Origin: Piscicola geometra | Taxonomy: Eukaryota; Annelida; Clitellata; Hirudinida; Piscicolidae | Assembly (NCBI GenBank): GCA_943735955.1 | Contig: OX030967.1 | Span: forward strand, 7,268,259 to 7,332,258 | Length of the DNA: 64,000 nt | Direction of reading: 5' to 3' | Part shown: piece by piece, positions 1-41,104 of the stretch | Position numbering within the stretch: the first letter of the stretch is position 1 | Layout of the letters: the number at the start of each line of letters is the position of its first letter | Made by a program: the position numbers and the translations under genes | The notes under the pieces: model-generated | The model's input: the letters and a program-made list of their open reading frames with translations, nothing else | What the model was told of the DNA's origin: nothing | Databases searched by the model: none

Positions 1-200
<200 letters not shown>

Positions 201-270
201 TGTGTGAGTCTGTTTGAACAAATGTCAACTTCCATAAAATCCAAGATTAATATTTTTATTATTATCGCAG

Positions 271-30023
<29,753 letters not shown>

Positions 30024-31154
30024 ATGGAGGTCGAGGCTTGGGGTCAGGGTTGAGTCAGCGGTTAAAAGTCAGGGTTTGGGCTAGGGGGACAAGGGTGGGG
30101 GTTAGGTTTGAGGATAGGTTTTAGGTTGGCAAAAAAAAATTTGAAATATTAAAAGTTATTTTTGAAAAATCTATTGTAAAAATTATTTTAGCATTTTTGA
30201 CGACGTTTTTAAGTTTTTTTCCATTTATTTTAAAAACGTCTGAGTGATTTGAGACCAGGTTAATATAGATTTAAAATAGATTTAAAACCTCTTAAAATTT
30301 GGGCTTTCTGAGATTTGTGAAGTGGCTTAGGTGAGTTTTGAGTGGTAATTTTCTTTTTAATCTCCACAATAATGAAAACAACAAAAACAAAAGTAACTTC
30401 ACAATAAAAACTTAAACATTTCCAACTATTCTATCATTCGAGTGGTTCACAAAAATGAATCATATAATCATCTGTAAAAACTAAAACTTACAATTGTTAC
30501 TCGATTAATCATGCAATATTTTATCCTTTTATTTATTGATTATTCCTTCAGTCATTGTCTTACTACAAATTTATTATGTTTGACAAACTAAAAGAACCGA
30601 AGTTTAAATAAAAATATTTATAGTTAGTTCATTATTTTAAAAAATAATTGTTATTTAATGAAAAGCTTCAAGTTATTTTAAGCTGTTTTAAATTTCATTA
30701 ATAATAAATTTAATAACATTCTGTCTCATTAGAAAGGTCCAAATTAAAGGACTTTAAAATTAAATATCTAAGAATTCTTTATATTTTTCCCCATCCAAAA
30801 ATTTCATTTTATTTGCATATTTCGTGTTAATTGCATATTGTGAATACTAAATTAATTACTATTTGAAGCAATACAATACAATCAACGACGAGTATTATTA
30901 ACGTGGCGTAAACCCGGACGGGCTTCAAGACCAGCATTAAATGAACCCGCCAATAAATAGATGATATATCAGTTATGAATCATTTATATATTCTTAATAA
31001 TACCTTACATAGAATATATCATTCATATATGGGTATTTTACCTTCACTTATTAAAAGCCTTATTTAAGTCCTTCTGTTTGTCGTTGAAGAACTATAATTT
31101 AATATTTTCATCTAATTAAATATTTTGATTTTCTGCTTTGAAATAGAAAATATA
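30024..31154 (+). other. DNAH10 3' UTR and intergenic DNA
   Basis: The first ~100 bases after the stop are G-rich (GGGTCAGGG, GGGTTTGGG). A candidate polyadenylation signal AATAAA lies at 30403-30408. From there to 31154 the DNA is AT-rich with no gene I can see. A GC-richer patch at about 30885-30950 (around AACCCGGACGGGCTTC) stands out but matches nothing I recognise. Confidence 0.6.
30403..30408 (+). terminator. Candidate polyadenylation signal of DNAH10
   Basis: The canonical AATAAA lies 380 bases after the DNAH10 stop codon. It is the first exact hexamer I noticed there. No downstream element was tested. Confidence 0.4.
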
Positions 31155-31510
31155 ATATGAAATAATTTTTTTAATATATTAATATTAAATAATTTTTTTA
31201 ATATACTAATATTAAATAATTTTTTTAATATACTAATATTAAATAATTTTTTTAATATACTAATATTAAATAATTTTTTTAATATACTAATATTAAATAA
31301 TTTTTTTAATATACTAATATTAAATAATTTTTTTAATGTTCTAATATTAAATAATTTTTTAAATATACTAATATTAAATACTTTTTTTAATATACTAATA
31401 TTAAATACTTTTTTTAATATACTAATATTAAAGAATTTTTTAATATACTAATATTAAATAATTTTTTAATATACTAATATGAAATAATTTTTTAATATTC
31501 TTATATTAAA
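31155..31510. repeat. 27-bp AT satellite directly upstream of the ZIP gene
   Basis: About 13 tandem copies of a 27-bp unit consisting of TAATTTTTTTAATATAC plus TAATATTAAA. Each unit contains palindromic TAATATTA. Copies are nearly identical in the middle of the array and degrade towards 31440-31510. The array ends only about 65 bases before the ATG at 31577, so it occupies the expected promoter or 5' UTR of the transporter. Confidence 0.95.
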
Positions 31511-31576
31511 TCAATAATATAATATAATAATATTAAAAGAATAATTAACTTAATTGTACAAATCTAAAGTCTTGAA

Positions 31577-34500
31577 ATGAACCGATGGGCCTTCAAGTTG
31601 TTGGTTGGTTGCGTGATTTTCGTTTTGAGTTTCGCCTCTTGTCTCCTTCCCTTCGGACTGCTGAGAATTGACTGGAGCCGATGTTTCAGGAAGAATCGTT
31701 CCAGAAGGGATGTGGAAGAGGATGGGATGGAGGATGGTAGGATGGATGGGGAAGTGGAAGGTGGTGGGATCGATGGTGGTCAAGTGAATGAAGGAATGGA
31801 GGATGAAGAAGCGAATGGCGGAATTGAAGTGACACCGAACAACGAAAAAAGAGAAGAATCAGTCTCGATTCCTTCGCAAGGAAGCAGTGAAACTCAGAAA
31901 AACAACAACTACGCCAACCAACACATTCACAACACGCACACCAACCAGCAGCACCAACACAAGCACCAAAAAATTGACCCAGCAAAAAGTAAAGTCCTCA
32001 ACCACCTCATATGCCTGGGCGGCGGTGTTTTTCTCGGTACATTTCTCCTCCACATGCTCCCAGAAACCGACGAAACCATCTCGCAATCATCCATCGGCTC
32101 CACTGAATACCCAATAGCACTTTTCCTCGTCGGGATCGGGTTTTTCCTCGTTCTTGTCGTTGATGTTTTAGTTGGATTTCAGCAGCGACGGCAACAAAAA
32201 CGACAAGCAAAAAATAGGCTACCACCGCAAGAAAACCACATTGGCACTAGCAATATCGCACTGCGAACTGATCTCAATCATGATGTTGCTCTACCCACGG
32301 ACATTAACGTCACTGAGGGAGGTCAAGGGAAACCAAATGTAGCTGTGCACAACCACTGCCATGCCACCCATTCTGTGGTCCTCATTCTTGCTCTGTCGCT
32401 CCATCACATCTTTGAGGGTATTCCCTGTGTGTGTGGTTGATATGAAGCAAATGGGCAAGTTATCACAACTACCATTACTACTACTGCCATCCATGCATCC
32501 ATGCACCCATGCATGCATCCATCCATGCATGCATCCATCCATCCATGCATCCATCCATGCATCCATCCATGCATCCATCCATGCATCCATCCATGCATCC
32601 ATCCATGCATCCATCCATGCATCCATCCATGCATCCATCCATGCATCCATCCATGCATCCATCCATGCATCCATCCATGCATCCATCCATGCATCCATCC
32701 ATGCATCCATCCATGCATCCATCCATGCATCCATCCATGCATCCATCCATGCATCCATCCATGCATCCATCCATGAATCCATCCAAGCATCCATCCATGC
32801 ATCCATCCATGCATCCATCCATGCATCCATCCATGCATCCATCCATGCATCCATCCATGCATCCATCCATGCATCCATCCATGCATCCATCCATGCATCC
32901 ATCCATGCATCCATCCATGCATCCATCCATGAATCCATCCAAGCATCCATCCATTCATCCATCCATGCATCCATCCATGCATCCATCCATGCATCCATCC
33001 ATGCATCCATCCATGCATCCATCCATGCATGCATCCATCCATGCATCCATCCATGCATCCATCCATGCATCCATCCATGCATCCATCCATGCATCCATCC
33101 ATGAATCCATCCAAGCATCCATCCATGCATCCATCCATGCATCCACCCATGCATCCATCCATGCATCCATCCATGAATCCATCCATGCATCCATCCATGC
33201 AGGCCTGTCGATCGGCTTGATGCATGAGTTGTCAGGTGTTTGGAGACTGAGCCTCTCAGTGCTGATTCACGAAATTGTCATCTGCTTCACCACTGGACTG
33301 CAGTTATGGAAGAATAATGGAAGGTTTAAACTCATTCATTCATTCATCCGTTTCTCCATCCATGCATTCATTTATCTATTTATCCATTCATTCGTTATCC
33401 ATCTGTTCATCCATCCATTCATCAGCCATCCATCCCTAACAGATTAACAGTGAAGATATCATTAGTACTGGCTGTATTTTCCATCATCTTACCTGTGGGA
33501 ATATTTATTGGAATTATCGTTACTGAGGTAGGACCGCCTTCATCATTATCACCACCATTCTTATCATCATCATTATCAGCACCATCATTATCATCATCAT
33601 TATCATCAACATCATCATCACCACCACCACAGATACAGTATAGTTATGATAGCGTTACTCAAAACACTGTAAGCGGAGTTCTGCAAGCTCTGAGCTCTGG
33701 TATTTACAATTTTAAATATTTTAATTCTATTTTTTTTAATTGAATACTTTTTTTAATTATTTTTAAATTAACTTTTAAATTTTTGTGAGAGCTCTTCAGT
33801 CATTGATTATTCAGCCTCTTGATCGCAAAAAAACCGAGCACTGTCAATACAAACACATGATCCACCCATTCCTACTTTTAAATAAAGCTAACATGAGAAC
33901 AAATAACTGTTCTTAAATAAAACAAACATTCGAAAAAATAAATGTTTTCAAATTAATAAAAAACATTTTCACAAAATATATGTGTGTTCACACAAAACAA
34001 CAAACCCCCCTCCACAAACCAACAACCCCCTCCACAAAACAACAACCCCCTCCGCAAACCAACAACCCCCTCCCACCAACCCCCTCCCACCAACCCCCTC
34101 CCACCAACCCCCTCCCACCAACCCCCTCCCACCAACCCCCTCCCACCAACCCCCTCCCACCAACCCCCTCCCACCAACCCCCTCCCACCAACCCCCTCCC
34201 ACCAACCCCCTCCCACCAACCCCCTCCCACCAACCCCCTCCCACCAACCCCCTCCCACCAACCCCCTCCCACCAACCCCCTCCCACCAACCCCCTCCCAC
34301 CAACCCCCTCCACAGGCTCTTTCCTCTACGTAACCTTCTTCGAGCTTCTCTCAGAGCAGCTGACCATCTCCCACAGGATCATTACCAAGACCATCTTCGT
34401 TTTTATGGGCTTTGTCATCGAAGCTCTGCTGGCGATTATGGGTCATGGCCACTCCCATGGTGATCACAATCATGACCATGGACATCATAGTCATGACCAC

Positions 34501-34605
34501 GGGGATCATAATCATGACGACCATGACCTCATTGGCAACCTGACAACCACTATTATTGGTCTATCTGGTGGTCTCCCTGATTCCCATGATCATGATCATC
34601 ATTAG
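31577..34605 (+). CDS. ZIP (SLC39) family zinc/iron transporter, ZIP1/2/3-like
   Basis: Five exons (31577-32417, 33203-33323, 33443-33527, 33633-33699, 34316-34605) join in phase to give 467 residues. ZIP proteins move Zn2+ or Fe2+ into the cytosol across the plasma membrane. Eight hydrophobic segments are visible: the N-terminal [20 protein letters not shown], then [35 protein letters not shown], the signature [16 protein letters not shown] (TM4, metal-site HHxxEG), [10 protein letters not shown] (TM5), [29 protein letters not shown] and [15 protein letters not shown] long hydrophilic region follows TM1, with a His cluster at about 31921-31975. TM5 reads [10 protein letters not shown] where ZIPs usually have HKxxxAFSLG. 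After TM8 is an unusual His/Asp-rich tail. The exact paralogue is not assigned. Confidence 0.93.
32487..33201. repeat. 12-bp ATGCATCCATCC satellite in a ZIP intron
   Basis: About 60 tandem copies of ATGCATCCATCC fill most of the intron 32418-33202, which splits the HHIFEG|LSIGL signature. A variant pair (ATGAATCCATCC then AAGCATCCATCC) recurs near 32772, 32928 and 33100, spaced about 156 and 173 bp apart, so there is a higher-order repeat. Both strands are open in several frames; these ORFs (Met-Asp-Ala-Trp and His-Pro-Ser repeats) are artefacts. Confidence 0.97.
34052..34313. repeat. 14-bp minisatellite before the last ZIP exon
   Basis: About 18 nearly identical copies of ACCAACCCCCTCCC run up to the acceptor cacag at 34315. 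The tract acts as a very long pyrimidine-rich stretch. The upstream part, 33980-34050, is a looser CTCCACAAAC repeat. The three overlapping Pro/Thr ORFs are not genes. Confidence 0.95.
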
Positions 34606-35269
34606 AAGTTGCCAAAATATATGTTTTTAAAAACGTGACATTAAACTATCATAGGAACCTAACTACTTTTGAACACAATAAATTAATCATTCGACTAACT
34701 TTTAGAGGGTGGTTTAAACGGTTTTTGAGTGCTAAAAGAATCTTTAAGACTTCTGAAATGTGACTTGGATGACAATTATAATAATTATTGACAGAGTATT
34801 CATGAATATCTTTTCTTTATCCTATAAAAGGAAATATATTTATACTATTCTGTTTTTTAATAAAGACGATTAACTTGTTATAATGTATTCATGCACATAA
34901 TGTATTCCAATAAATTATTAATATTTAAAGTGTTCATTATTCAATTAAAACGTATATAAAGTAAATATGGTGTGTGTTTAACTGGAAATGTGAAGATGGT
35001 ATTTTGGCAGTTAGACAAACTCTATCTTTGGAATGATTCAAGTGCCGATTAGCCATTTTTGGCCGAGTAGAATTTCGTAAAGTTTCAATCCAAGAAATCT
35101 TTAAAAAATATTGCTTTTTAAAGCTCTGTGAAAAACAATACATATACTAGAAAAAAATATATAATTGTAAAAGTAATTATAATAAATATAACATTTCAAT
35201 TTCGTGTAAAATCAAGGATTTAAATATGGATGTTATATTCTCTACTGGTATTCCGTACCTTAATATAGA
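34606..35269 (+). other. ZIP 3' UTR and short intergenic spacer
   Basis: AATAAA at 34677-34682, 72 bases after the ZIP stop, is a good polyadenylation signal candidate. The rest is AT-rich, with no ORF that looks coding. The eIF4G start is only 664 bases after the ZIP stop, so its promoter must lie here or overlap the ZIP 3' UTR. Confidence 0.55.
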
Positions 35270-38200
35270 ATGAATGGAGTAGGTCAAGCAAACGTAAAAA
35301 GCCACTTAGTCGGCAATGCGGCGGTGGCTGCTTCTCCAAGCAACCCGTAAGAATACTCATATCATTCATTATCAAATCAAACTAAATATATGTTCAAAAA
35401 CCAAAATAGTCAATTATTTATTTTGCGATTTTTCAATAAATTAAGTTTCACAATTATCAAGAATTATAAATTTGAATAAAAACCACAAAAACAGTTACAA
35501 CGTCGGTCAGATGACCGATGCCAATAGGAATCTACACTACCCTCACGCATATCCTCAGCATGCTCCCTCGAACGAAGACTTTTCTAGGATTTACAGTTCG
35601 CAGTCTTCCCCCATGCAGCAGCATTCATTGGTTTCCCCGGGGGCTTTCCAAACCCTTCCAATCAATGAACTTTCTTCCCAGATCTTTTCCATGCCTTCAC
35701 CACCTCAGAACTTTGATAGCAATTTCTACCCCTTCATCTCTCAGAACATGATACCTCCTCACTTCCAAATTCGCCAGTTCGTCTGCCAAACCCCAAACCA
35801 ACAATACCGACAAATACTCATGACCCAGCAACCACAACATTTCTTCTACAACACCCATCCAGGATTTAGGCAACAGCTCACACCACAACAGCAACAACAA
35901 ATGCAAATTCACCATTATCAACAACAACATCAACAGCAAACTCACCCACAACAACCACCTCCAGCGCAGCATCTTCAACAACATCCACAAATACCACAAC
36001 AACAACATCCACAAATACCACAACAACAACAACAACATCCACAAATACCACAACAACAACATCCACAAATACCACAACAACAACAACAACATCCACCAAT
36101 ACCACAACAACATCATCATCCACAACAACCACAACAACAACCTCGCTACATTCAATACCAAGCACCTGAAACACCCCCGTATCCTCTTGTCATCCAACAG
36201 CAACAACTGCAACTACAACATCAACAAATGGGTGGCCTTACTCGCTATTCTTACGGCAACTCCCCCCTCCACACACCCATCTCCCAGATTCAATCGCCCA
36301 ATGATATGAATCCGTACAACAAAAACCTAGCCAATATGCGTAAGTCATTTTTAGTAACCATTAACCATTACTTATTATTAGAGCCCTACATCATCATCAT
36401 CATCATCATCTTCATCATCATCATCTCCTTCATCTTCTTGATCCATACCACTCATTCCAAACATTAAACCATTCACAACTTAATGCATAAAATAAAATAA
36501 ATGTAATAATAAAATTATTTGTATTCTCTAGTATCTATATCTCTTATATACCAAAGAAGCCATTTCTATTTATAGCTAAAATACAACTAAATAGATTTGA
36601 TTGGATGTATAAGTCCATCTTAATCAATCAATCAATCAATTAAATAAATTTATATAGCGCTCTTACCCATTAGGAATTGAGCCTGGAGATGCAGGCTTGC
36701 ACGGAAGTGGTAAATTCCCGGGCCAACCACCCTACCAACCAGGCTACTCTGAAACAAAAAGACTCCCGAATAAAAGCAAGAATGCCATTCCCATCATCGA
36801 CCCTGAGACGAATGAGGAGATTGACTACAAGGCCCAGTCCAGACCCACTTTCACCACTGCCACTGAAGGGGCGACAGTGGTCACAAAGGGTCAACCTGAG
36901 AATGTTTGTTGGCGGGGTTTGGGTGGTTTGGTGAGGGGAGGGGGGGCTTGGGGAGCTTGTGTTTGGGTTGAGGCAAGTTTCGGGGCTTGTAGGAATGTTT
37001 TGTAGTTGCTTCAGTATGATGGGCGGTGGATTAGCTTATCGGTAAAACGCTTGGCATTCGACTCGCTAGCATGGGTTCGATTCCTTCCGTCGCCCAAGTG
37101 CGTCTATCCTCCAGAGGAGCCCTGCACTTTATGGGAAGAAGAAGTTCATGGTTGAATTTGTAGTTTTAGTGTTCCTTGCTTATTGATCTATTACTCAAAG
37201 AAAGGCATTGTTTGTTTATTTTAACTTGATTTTTGTTTGTAAATTTAATTTAATTAATTTCAGAGACCAGCAGCAGTTTCTACTGTTACTATTACTACCA
37301 CTGCTAGCACAACTATAACAACTACAACTTCTAGTTTTGTTGTTGCTGCGACTAAATCAAGCACTGTTACAGCTGTTGTTACAACTACCAAGGCAACAAC
37401 AATCAACAAAAACAACACAATAAAAACAACAGAAAATGTTTCAACATTAGTTGCTCAGGTTTCAACAACAACAACAACACCAACAACAACTGTAGGAATT
37501 GAGAACATCTCAGCAACAACAACTACTACAACAGTTTTGCAGGCTACGGCTGTGGTTTCTGCTACTACAACTACCACCACTACTTCCAATATTACCATTA
37601 CTAGTGGTTCTACCACTACTACCACTGCTTCTACCACGACTCTTGTCTCTTCTAGGAATAGCAACACTGCACTACAACACTCACAACAAGATGTGACATT
37701 CAGCAAATTCATGCCAGCGAAGGAACTTGAAGGTAAGCCAAAACATTTACAATTATTAAATCTTTTAATTCAATTAATCATAACACTTTTAATATTATTA
37801 TTATTATTATTATTATTATATTCTTTTAAATTTTATTTTCCAGTCACTAGTGTATTGAAAGATGAGGCAGTTGCATGGATCAAAGAGAATGGAGGAATGA
37901 TTGAGGATGGAGTGAAAAGTGAATCTTTAGTGAAGGAGGAGGAGCATGGAGTGGTGGAAAGAGTGGATGAGATGAGGGCAGTGACACCATTAAGAAGTGA
38001 GCTTATGGATGGAAAGAAGGGTGCTGATGATAGTGCTGCTGGTGGAGATGCTAATAGGAAAGATTTATCCAGTAAAATTGGTGATGGTGATGATGATGAT
38101 GTGGCAAAAAAAATCGGCGTTGATGATGATAATATTCAAAAGATGATTGATGGTGATGATGATGATAAGAAAAAGATAGATGATGATAATGATGACAAAA

Positions 38201-40500
38201 ATATGGTTGGTGACGATGTTGATGGTGATAAACTGATTCAACCTTCATCAATTGATGAAGTGGTGAATGATACTGATGACGATGGTGATGATGTTGATGG
38301 TGATGAAGCTTACACAGACTTCAGTGTAGATAAGCCGAAAGAAGCGTCAGTTAGTAATGATAATGATGACGACGACGACGATGATGATGATAACAAGTTT
38401 GCAACACCATCGTCGGATTTGTTGTCGGAAGATGAAATCGACTCGGCTTTAGCCTCTGCCACTACAACAACCACTACAACAACTCCACAACAACAACAAC
38501 CTCAACAACAACAACAAAGCATTTTCAACAGGATCACTTCACGCCTTAGTGGGGGCGGTGGTGGTGTTGTTGTTGATAAGGCAGTATCAGTAGTGAGCGC
38601 AACAAACTCGAGTGGTCTTGTACTCGATGTGTTGATGAGTAATGAGGCAGTTGTACTAAGTAGTAGTAATGGTGTGGACGTCAGTACTACAAGATGTCAT
38701 GATGTAGTATCTACTACTACTACTAACGCTGCTGCTGCCACTACCACTGCTTCTACTTCTGTTTCTAATATTACCACTACTAGTACTACTACTTTGAGTT
38801 TGCAAGATACCACAACTACAGCCCCATCAACAACCACAACGAATTCGTTAACCTCTTCAACACCATCAACTGAAACAACAACATCCGTAACACTTTCAAC
38901 AGAAACACAAGAACCAACAACTACAACAACTTCATCAACATCACCACCACCAACAACAACTATATCATCAACAACTACAACAACTTCTTCAACATCACCA
39001 ACAACAACTACACCAACATCATCACCAACAACAACAACAACAACTACAACATCAAAGCGAAGAATCTACTCCAGAGAGTTCCTGATGGCTCTACGCAGCC
39101 TTCCCGAGTCGAACAAGCCGATATGCCTTCATTCGCCTGAGATATCCGAGATACTGAGGAGGGTTCGTCTCGTCGTTGTTGGTGTAGTTCTTGTTGGTGT
39201 CGTTGTTGGTGTCGTTGTTGGTGTAGTTCTTGTTGGTGTCGTTGTTGGTGTAGTTCTTGTTGGTGTCGTTGTTGGTGTAGTTCTTGTTGGTGTCGTTGTT
39301 GGTGTAGTTCTTGTTGGTGTCGTTGTTGGTGTAGTTCTTGTTGGTGTCGTTGTTGGTGTAGTTCTTGTTGGTGTCGTTGTTGGTGTCGTTCTTATTGGTG
39401 TTTTTGTTGGTGTAGTTCTTGTTGGTGTCGTTGTTGGTGTTGTTGTAGTTCTTGTTGATGTCGTTTTAGTTGCAGCAGTTGGTGTTGTTGTAGTTATTGT
39501 TGAGAACGGTTTGTGTTGCTGTTGTAGTTGTAATTCTGGTTTTGATGGTGGAGATCTTGTTTCGATGGTGTTGTATAACAATGCAAGCCAACAGACCTCA
39601 CCAAACAACAACCACGCAGAGAGAATCCCTGACTAACATGTATTTCCCGCAACAACACCAGCAACAAATGCTACAACGCATGATGCAACAACAGCAGCAA
39701 CAACAGCAGCAAAAACAATTCGATCCCGTGATGTTTCCCGGCAAGGTTCACTCGCAGCATGGCCGACCAATCAAGAGGTTATTGCTATTACTGCCATCAT
39801 CACCACCATTATCATCACTATCATCATCACCACCATCATCTACATCATCACCACCATCATCATCTACATCATCATTATCACCACAACCATCATCATCATC
39901 ATCATCATCACCATCATCTACATCATCATCACCACAACCACCATCATCACCATCATCATCACCACCACCATCATCATCATCACCACCACCATCATCACCA
40001 CCATCATCACCATCACCACCACAACCATCATCACCATCACCGCCACCATCACCACCACCACCATCATCATCACCACCACCACCACCATCATCACCATCAG
40101 GCTGAGCCAGAAGCGAGAGTTTTCTCACCCATCTCAACAACAACAACAACAACAACACCCCCAACAACGCATGGTCATCAACTTGCAATTAAACTCCGAA
40201 GTGCAACTACACACCACAGAGCAGGTTGTGATGATGATGATGATGAGGATGAGGATGAGGTGGTGGTTATGATGATGAGGATGGACTTGGTGATAAATTA
40301 ATCAACACACTCACCCACAAAAAAATATAATTTTCTTCTTGATCACCATCATTATCATTACCACCATTAACATCATCACCATCATCATCAATATCATCAT
40401 AATCATCATCATAACCACAAAGGCTTGGAAACCAGCAGGAAAGAGGGTAACAGGAACTAGTGATGATGCTGAGGGTGGTGATGAAGATAGTGATACCGAG
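35270..40500 (+). CDS. EIF4G: eIF4G exons 1-8: low-complexity N-terminus, eIF4E-binding site
   Basis: Exons: 35270-35346, 35495-36339, 36695-36903, 37264-37732, 37844-39166 (or 39162), 39588-39777 (start uncertain), 40101-40224, 40423-40500. Exon 2 is Gln/His/Pro-rich. Exon 3 has [14 protein letters not shown], resembling the conserved IRDPNxGGxDIT-type segment of eIF4G. Exons 4-5 carry long Thr/Ser runs and Asp-rich blocks made of GAT repeats, followed by [17 protein letters not shown], which holds the YxxxxL-phi eIF4E-binding motif. [14 protein letters not shown] and AWKPAGKR match the region just before MIF4G. The intron 37733-37843 is 111 bases with no in-frame stop, so it could be retained without breaking the frame. 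Confidence 0.82.
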
Positions 40501-41068
40501 GTATGATGGAGGGGGGAGAGGATGGGTTGATGAATATATTAATGCAAAAAAAGTGAGATTAAAATGTAAAAATATAAATAATAATAAATTGAATAAGAAA
40601 AAATAATATGAATAATATAATGATAATTATGATAATGATGATGGTGATGGCGACAGATTGTGCTGAAGACAGTGAGGGGCATTCTGAACAGACTCACTCC
40701 TCAGAACTTCTCCAAGCTCCTCGACAAGGTTGCCATGCCTACCCTTCATCATCATCAGCACCATCATCATCATCACCATCGTCAACATTACCATCATCAA
40801 CATCATCATCATCATCCTAATCATCAACAGCACCATTATCATAATCAACAAAATCATTGTCATCACCACTTTCATCATTTTATTTTTTTCTCATATCTTT
40901 ATTATAATAAGAATAAAAATTATTATTATTATTATTTTCATTATTATCCAGCTCAAGGAGATGCAAATAGACACGGAGGACAAGCTGGCCGGGTGCATTG
41001 ACTTGGTTTTTGAAAAGGTGGTGCTGATGATGATGATAACGGCCATGATGATGATGATGATGATGGCA

Positions 41069-41104
<36 letters not shown>

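Noticed and set aside
30050..30115. Telomere-like GGGTT/GGGCTAGGG sequence
   Set aside because: There are only a few irregular G-clusters after the DNAH10 stop and no tandem hexamer array.
32487..33201. CRISPR-like regular repeat array
   Set aside because: The units are contiguous 12-mers with no unique spacers, and the genome is eukaryotic.
32291..33225. Long minus-strand ORFs with Met-Asp-Ala-Trp and Met-His-Gly-Trp repeats
   Set aside because: They are translations of the 12-bp ATGCATCCATCC satellite, open on both strands, within a ZIP intron.
37021..37095. Functional tRNA gene
   Set aside because: The A and B boxes are good, but the D, anticodon and T stems do not form and a SINE-like 3' body follows.
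39759..40301. 180-codon His-rich forward ORF and a 146-codon Asp/Gly-rich reverse ORF
   Set aside because: They are products of the CATCAC repeat in an eIF4G intron.
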